Shown here piece after piece: positions 60,789 through 64,000 of a DNA stretch of 64,000 nt. Each line of letters starts with the position of its first letter. Within the stretch, counting starts at the first letter, position 1. The notes under the pieces are model-generated. The model had not been told where the DNA came from, did not search any database, and saw only the letters and a program-made list of their open reading frames with translations. Source of the stretch: Pumilibacter muris (GTDB lineage: Bacteria > Bacillota > Clostridia > Christensenellales > Pumilibacteraceae); NCBI RefSeq assembly GCF_943193045.1, contig NZ_CALPCN010000004.1, positions 1 through 64,000 on the forward strand, read 5' to 3'. A program made the position numbers and the translations under genes.

Positions 60789-61784
60789 TTAAAGCGATAC
60801 CGAAACAAAAAAATTATCATTCGGAGTAGAACTGTCGGGCGATTCCGATTCTTCTTTCACCGCTTCGAGAGCCGCGCAAAAATCAAGAACTTGTCGCTTG
60901 CAATCCGCCGACGGCATAAAACTTATGTTGCAACCTTTAACTATATCGGAGTTTAATATTGCAACCGTTGTGCTTCCTTTCGATTTTATTGCGCTTAAAG
61001 CCTGTTCCGAGTTGTTTTCAGCCCACTTTTCGGCAACGGACGCCGCGTATTCTCTCACAAAGTCGCGCACATATTCGGGCTTGCGGTAATAAAAAGACTT
61101 TTTAACAACAAGCGCCGCTTGAGGGTAGCCGTTTTCCGCTCCGGTAACGCTTGAATAAAGCGCTTGAATATCGAACAGACGGCTTGCGGTTTGCACTTTG
61201 CCGAGCGCGACGGTAGCCGCAGGCTCGCTGATAACGCCGTAATTCATTTTGCCGGCGGCGAGCCCGCCTATCAATTCGGTGCCTTCCGCAACGTAAGCAA
61301 GGCTAACCACCCCTTCCTGCGGAGTTGAGGCGAAGCGATATTCTATTCCCGATTCTTTAAGCAGATACCTAAACACGAGGTCTGGCACGTTTCCTTGCCC
61401 TATGCTATACACCACCTTGCCCGCAAGGTCGGATAAACTTTCTTCGCCGTTTCCGTTGCCTATAAGGTAAAGGCTTCCGAAATTCGTTATTCCGAGCATT
61501 GCAATGTCGGCTCCGCGTTTATAAAGCGACGCGGCGGCGTTGGTGGGCATAATCGCAATGTCGGCGTCGCCGCCGAGCACCGCTCCGCCTATGTTCGCGG
61601 GCGGAACTATTTTATATTCGGCATTGCCGAAATTTTTCTCTATGAGCCGCGCCATTCCTATGGCGGGCGCACCGTCGGGCGCATAAACTCTAACCGTTAC
61701 CACGTCGGTTCCCTTTTCCGAACAGCCTGCAAACATCGCAAACGCGAAAATAACCGACAACGCAAACAACATTATTTTCTTCAT
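60789..61784 (-). CDS. ABC transporter solute-binding lipoprotein, NMT1/SsuA-like
   Basis: A 331-residue lipoprotein (Cys21 in FAGCS). The pattern VYAPDGAPAIGMARLIE, then DADIAIMPTNAAASLYKRGAD and GKVVYSIGQGNVPDLVFRYLL fits the NitT/TauT/ThiY-like binding proteins for small molecules such as nitrate, sulfonates or thiamine precursors. The ligand cannot be told. AGGAG precedes the ATG. It lies between the TM1266-type regulator and the permease in one transcript. Confidence 0.9.
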   Translation of the reverse strand: MKKIMLFALSVIFAFAMFAGCSEKGTDVVTVRVYAPDGAPAIGMARLIEKNFGNAEYKIVPPANIGGAVLGGDADIAIMPTNAAASLYKRGADIAMLGITNFGSLYLIGNGNGEESLSDLAGKVVYSIGQGNVPDLVFRYLLKESGIEYRFASTPQEGVVSLAYVAEGTELIGGLAAGKMNYGVISEPAATVALGKVQTASRLFDIQALYSSVTGAENGYPQAALVVKKSFYYRKPEYVRDFVREYAASVAEKWAENNSEQALSAIKSKGSTTVAILNSDIVKGCNISFMPSADCKRQVLDFCAALEAVKEESESPDSSTPNDNFFVSVSL

Positions 61785-61840
61785 ACTTCTATTTTCTCCT
61801 TACTCGGTAAAAATAATTTTTAATCGGATTTATTCCAAAC

Positions 61841-62077
61841 TCAAACGCCGCCGTAAAGCGCTTTCGCGCGCACGCCGCTTACTCCGCCGAGCTTACCCGC
61901 AAGCGCGTTGATTTCGCCCGAATCCGCGTTTAACACAACGCTTATCACGTTAACGCCCTGTTCTTTAAGCGGAAGTCCCATACGCCCCAAAACCGAGCCT
62001 CTGAAATCGTGCAAAAGTCCGTTCACTTTTTCTACCGCGTCTGCATTGTGCACCATAATTCCCAAAAGCGCAATCAC
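61841..62077 (-). CDS. TM1266-family iron-only hydrogenase system regulator
   Basis: A 78-residue protein. IALLGIMVHNADAVEKVNGLLHDF, GRMGLPLKEQGVNVISVVLN and LAGKLGGVSGVRAKALY match the TM1266 family (ferredoxin-like/CopG-NikR C-terminal type fold), found mostly with HydE, HydF, HydG or ABC genes. The start is a GTG with AAAGGAG upstream. Here it heads an ABC transporter operon, so it may sense the transported compound; no hyd genes are in the window. Confidence 0.85.
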   Translation of the reverse strand: MIALLGIMVHNADAVEKVNGLLHDFRGSVLGRMGLPLKEQGVNVISVVLNADSGEINALAGKLGGVSGVRAKALYGGV

Positions 62078-62116
62078 AATTTTTTTGTCTCCTTTTATAT
62101 CGCTTACTTTTTAACA

Positions 62117-62279
62117 AAACCGAAAACCGCCCTTCCGAAATCAAAAGGAAGAGCGGTATATATAATTCAGCCGACTTCGCCGTAGCAAAGCCGACCGCAC
62201 AAGCGGCTTTCGCCCGCCGTGCGTGAATTCCGTGTATTCTCTCCCCTTTGCCGTCAGCGTTCGCTTTCGGTTCAGGTTC
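62117..62279 (-). promoter_or_regulatory. Structured leader, riboswitch candidate with terminator
   Basis: The transcript starts near 62279 (promoter 62286-62314). A three-way-junction-like element is closed by AATTCA (62224-62229 side) and TGAATT (62164-62169 side), with inner hairpins CGCAC...GTGCG and GGCTTTGC...GCGAAGTC. It is followed by an 11-pair terminator stem (62126-62136 with 62147-62157) and a T-rich tail. This aptamer-like region plus terminator upstream of an importer is the layout of a riboswitch; I could not match it to a known class. Confidence 0.6.
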
Positions 62280-62285
62280 AAAGTT

Positions 62286-62314
62286 ATTATACTTTATTAA
62301 AATAAAAATGTCAA
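62286..62314 (-). promoter_or_regulatory. Perfect promoter of TM1266/ABC operon
   Basis: Minus-strand TTGACA (62309-62314), 17 bases, TATAAT (62286-62291). Confidence 0.9.
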
Positions 62315-62320
62315 GAAAAT

Positions 62321-62923
62321 TTACAGCGACTCCACAGCGTAAAGAATGATTTTGGCATGGTCGAAAGCTATCCCGTCGGGCGCAAGAATTTCGGTGCGGT
62401 TTAAATCGATTTTGCCCGCTTCGTTGCGAACAACTTTAAACTCCGACGCGATTGTTATGTCGTCCGATTTGAGAATAAGCTTATATACGTCGCCCGACGC
62501 TATGTAATCCACATTAAACCAACGCGCTTCGGTAGCGTCGTCGCCCGCCTCAGGTTGCGCAGGCTCGGGCAAAAGTCCCAAAAAGCAAGTGCTAACAGTC
62601 CAACCGCGAGGGTCGCGCATGGGCGTAGACACAGTGATAAGCTGTTCGGTAGCCACCTCTATTCCCGTTTCTTCTTTCAACTCGCGGGAAGCGGCGCATT
62701 CGGCGCACTCGTTCGGTTTCACGAAGCCGCCCGGAAGAGCCCATTGCCCTAAGTCGGGGTGTGAACCGCGCTTAATCATGAGCACGGCAAGCCCGTCTCC
62801 GCAGTCGGCAAACAGCAAGTTATCCACCGTAAAAGCGGGGCGGTCGTATTGCGTGCGGTCGTACTTTTGGAGAAATTCTTCTTCCGTCAGTCCGTTCGCG
62901 TCGAGTATCTTTTCATTGCTCAT
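62321..62923 (-). CDS. NUDIX hydrolase
   Basis: A 200-residue pyrophosphohydrolase with a complete Nudix box from the glycine of GGFVKPNECAEC through REL-KEETGI. An N-terminal helix (EEEFLQKYDRTQYDRP) and the length are typical of the ADP-ribose/NrtR-like subgroup, but no C-terminal DNA-binding domain is present. The substrate cannot be told. GGAGG lies upstream of the ATG. Confidence 0.92.
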   Translation of the reverse strand: MSNEKILDANGLTEEEFLQKYDRTQYDRPAFTVDNLLFADCGDGLAVLMIKRGSHPDLGQWALPGGFVKPNECAECAASRELKEETGIEVATEQLITVSTPMRDPRGWTVSTCFLGLLPEPAQPEAGDDATEARWFNVDYIASGDVYKLILKSDDITIASEFKVVRNEAGKIDLNRTEILAPDGIAFDHAKIILYAVESL

Positions 62924-62989
62924 ATTTTTTGCCCTCCTCAGAGCTGCGGAATCCCGCTTTTTTATTTTTTGTAATTTGCCGTCGCACCT

Positions 62990-63802
62990 TTAAATATTAG
63001 GCTTCCATTCCGCTCCGCAAGCGGCGATTTCACGCAAAACTTTAAGCACGCCGCCGTCGTTGTTACTGTCCGCCACTAAATTGCCGTGCGGGAACATATC
63101 TTCGTTTGCGTTTTTCATTACATAAGCGTAAGCGGCGCGTTTTAAAAGCGGTATGTCGTTGTAAAAATCGCCGAAAGCAACCGTTTCTTCTCCGGTTATG
63201 CCGTAATATTTTTGAATCGCTTCGAGCGCGTTCCCTTTATTCACGCCGTTTTGCATAACGTCCATCCAGATTTCGCCGCTCACGGTTGCAACCGCCCGCC
63301 CCGAAAGCATTTTAACAAGACGCTCGAAAGAACCCGCTTTCGGATTGCGCATATCGCATATAGCTATTTTATTCACGTCGTCGGGCACTTCGCCGAGCTC
63401 GTCGAACGCCATTCTTCTGAAATAGTACGGGCGCACATGGGGTTCGTATTTTGTTCCCTCAACGGGCGCCAAATAAGTGGTTTTTGTGCCGCAAAGCAAA
63501 ACATGCACGTCTTCGGATTTGCAGAACTCCAACACGTCGAGCACAACGTCGCGCGGCACAGGATTGGAAAGCACCGTTTTGCCGCCCGCGAACGCCACAG
63601 CTCCGTTGTCGCAAATATAATCTATTTCGTCGGCTATCGGGCGAAAATTTTCGCGCAACGTATACGGCGACCTACCCGACGCGGGCACGAACAATATTCC
63701 GAGCTTTTTAAGCGCTTGCGCAAGTCCGAAAATCTCTTCGGGAACAACTTTATCGTCGCCAAGTAGCGTTCCGTCCAAATCGGTGGCAATGAGTTTAATC
63801 AT
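62990..63802 (-). CDS. Cof-type HAD hydrolase
   Basis: A 270-residue haloacid dehalogenase-superfamily phosphatase (Cof/YidA type). The nucleophile motif is IATDLDGTLLGDD near the N-terminus, SGRSPYTLRE is motif II, KGNALEAIQKYYGI motif III and AFGDFYNDIPLLKRA motif IV. Such enzymes dephosphorylate sugar phosphates or cofactors. Start 63802 (MIKLIATDLDGT) is where the family begins; a longer in-frame version from 63841 adds an atypical basic stretch. Confidence 0.92.
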   Translation of the reverse strand: MIKLIATDLDGTLLGDDKVVPEEIFGLAQALKKLGILFVPASGRSPYTLRENFRPIADEIDYICDNGAVAFAGGKTVLSNPVPRDVVLDVLEFCKSEDVHVLLCGTKTTYLAPVEGTKYEPHVRPYYFRRMAFDELGEVPDDVNKIAICDMRNPKAGSFERLVKMLSGRAVATVSGEIWMDVMQNGVNKGNALEAIQKYYGITGEETVAFGDFYNDIPLLKRAAYAYVMKNANEDMFPHGNLVADSNNDGGVLKVLREIAACGAEWKPNI

Positions 63803-63868
63803 GCGTATAGCTAACCTCAATAGCTTCATTTTAGCGGGCAAATCCCGTTCTATACACGCAAAGCGTTC

Positions 63869-63923
63869 CTCGCCGTGCCGATTATGTTTTTATGGTAAAC
63901 AAAATCGGCACGCTTGCGGTGAG
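63869..63923 (-). promoter_or_regulatory. Long hairpin in leader of HAD gene
   Basis: GTGCCGATT (63875-63883) pairs with AATCGGCAC (63903-63911), extended outside by CTCGCC (63869-63874) with GGTGAG (63918-63923). It lies between the promoter and the HAD start. No known class was recognised. Confidence 0.5.
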
Positions 63924-63942
63924 CTACACTGTATGTTCCTAT

Positions 63943-63971
63943 ATTATATCGGGCGAAAGCAAAAAAGTCAA
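63943..63971 (-). promoter_or_regulatory. Promoter of HAD gene
   Basis: Minus-strand TTGACT (63966-63971), 17 bases, TATAAT (63943-63948), giving a leader of about 130 bases. Confidence 0.75.
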
Positions 63972-63991
63972 CACAAAACGCGTTGACTTTT
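63961..63991 (-). terminator. Hairpin at right edge of window
   Basis: AAAAGTCAAC (63963-63972) with GTTGACTTTT (63982-63991), nine-base loop. On the minus strand a T6 run follows, so it may end a gene lying to the right of the window; it overlaps the HAD -35 box. Confidence 0.6.
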
Positions 63992-64000
63992 CATGTTTGA

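Noticed and set aside
62230-62290. TPP riboswitch
   Set aside because: TTTGAACCTGA matches the 3' core of the TPP element, but the CTGAGA half and the rest of the fold are missing, and the promoter leaves no room for it.

Overview
The window looks like a chromosomal segment of an uncultured gut-type Bacillota, most likely a Clostridia lineage. Evidence is the Lsa/CplR-type ABC-F protein, Mini-III RNase next to thyX and rlmB, a CotF-like protein, DUF1653, ASCH and TM1266-type proteins, BspA-type repeats, lipoprotein-rich surface proteins and TTGACA-N17-TATAAT promoters. No rRNA, CRISPR array, IS element or phage region was seen. Most genes are on the minus strand.

Layout. 0.2-4.9 kb: small membrane proteins, a flavin reductase, a cyclophilin, and a two-ORF locus in which a soluble/coiled-coil membrane protein runs into a Hint-domain membrane protein across a run of eight G. 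5-12.1 kb: Fe-alcohol dehydrogenase, a zincless Fpg-like glycosylase, gpmI-tpiA, rlmB-thyX-mrnC. 12.2-14.5 kb: a large membrane protein with BspA leucine-rich repeats that shares its N-terminal domain with the Hint locus. 14.6-21.7 kb: a nitrilase-fold protein lacking the catalytic Cys, a lipid kinase, Mrp, ssrA (tmRNA), tRNA-Ala(CGC), ASCH and DUF1653 proteins, a CotF-like protein. 21.8-37.3 kb: a nine-gene fructan locus (sugar ABC importer without ATPase, three GH32 lipoproteins, a multi-module binding lipoprotein, LacI regulator, fructokinase) led by a strong promoter with an array of LacI-type operators. 37.4-39.2 kb: an ABC-F antibiotic-resistance-type gene behind a tri-codon leader peptide and mutually exclusive hairpins. 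39.2-47.4 kb: DUF2188-type and other anchored proteins, ftsH, a J-domain protein, a three-domain LigD, ilvC. 47.5-48.6 kb: a small membrane protein and XRE regulator sharing an operator, and an ABC-transporter relic. 48.7-57.5 kb: SDR, metallophosphoesterase, zinc-ribbon protein, ppk1, pfkA, RelA/SpoT-like protein, glpK. 57.5-64 kb: tandem paralogues of unknown function, asparaginase, ABC importer parts with a TM1266-type regulator behind a structured leader, NUDIX and HAD hydrolases.

How the genes work together. The fructan locus is a complete extracellular system: surface GH32 enzymes and binding modules release fructose or oligosaccharides, the importer takes them up, fructokinase feeds pfkA/tpiA/gpmI glycolysis. 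The most novel-looking item is the pair of modular membrane proteins with a common cytoplasmic N-terminal domain but different outward-facing modules (Hint versus leucine-rich repeats), one of them split by a possible phase-variable G8 tract. A second theme is that at least six genes have near-consensus promoters whose -10 box ends 6-9 bases before the start codon and have no Shine-Dalgarno sequence, so they are probably leaderless.
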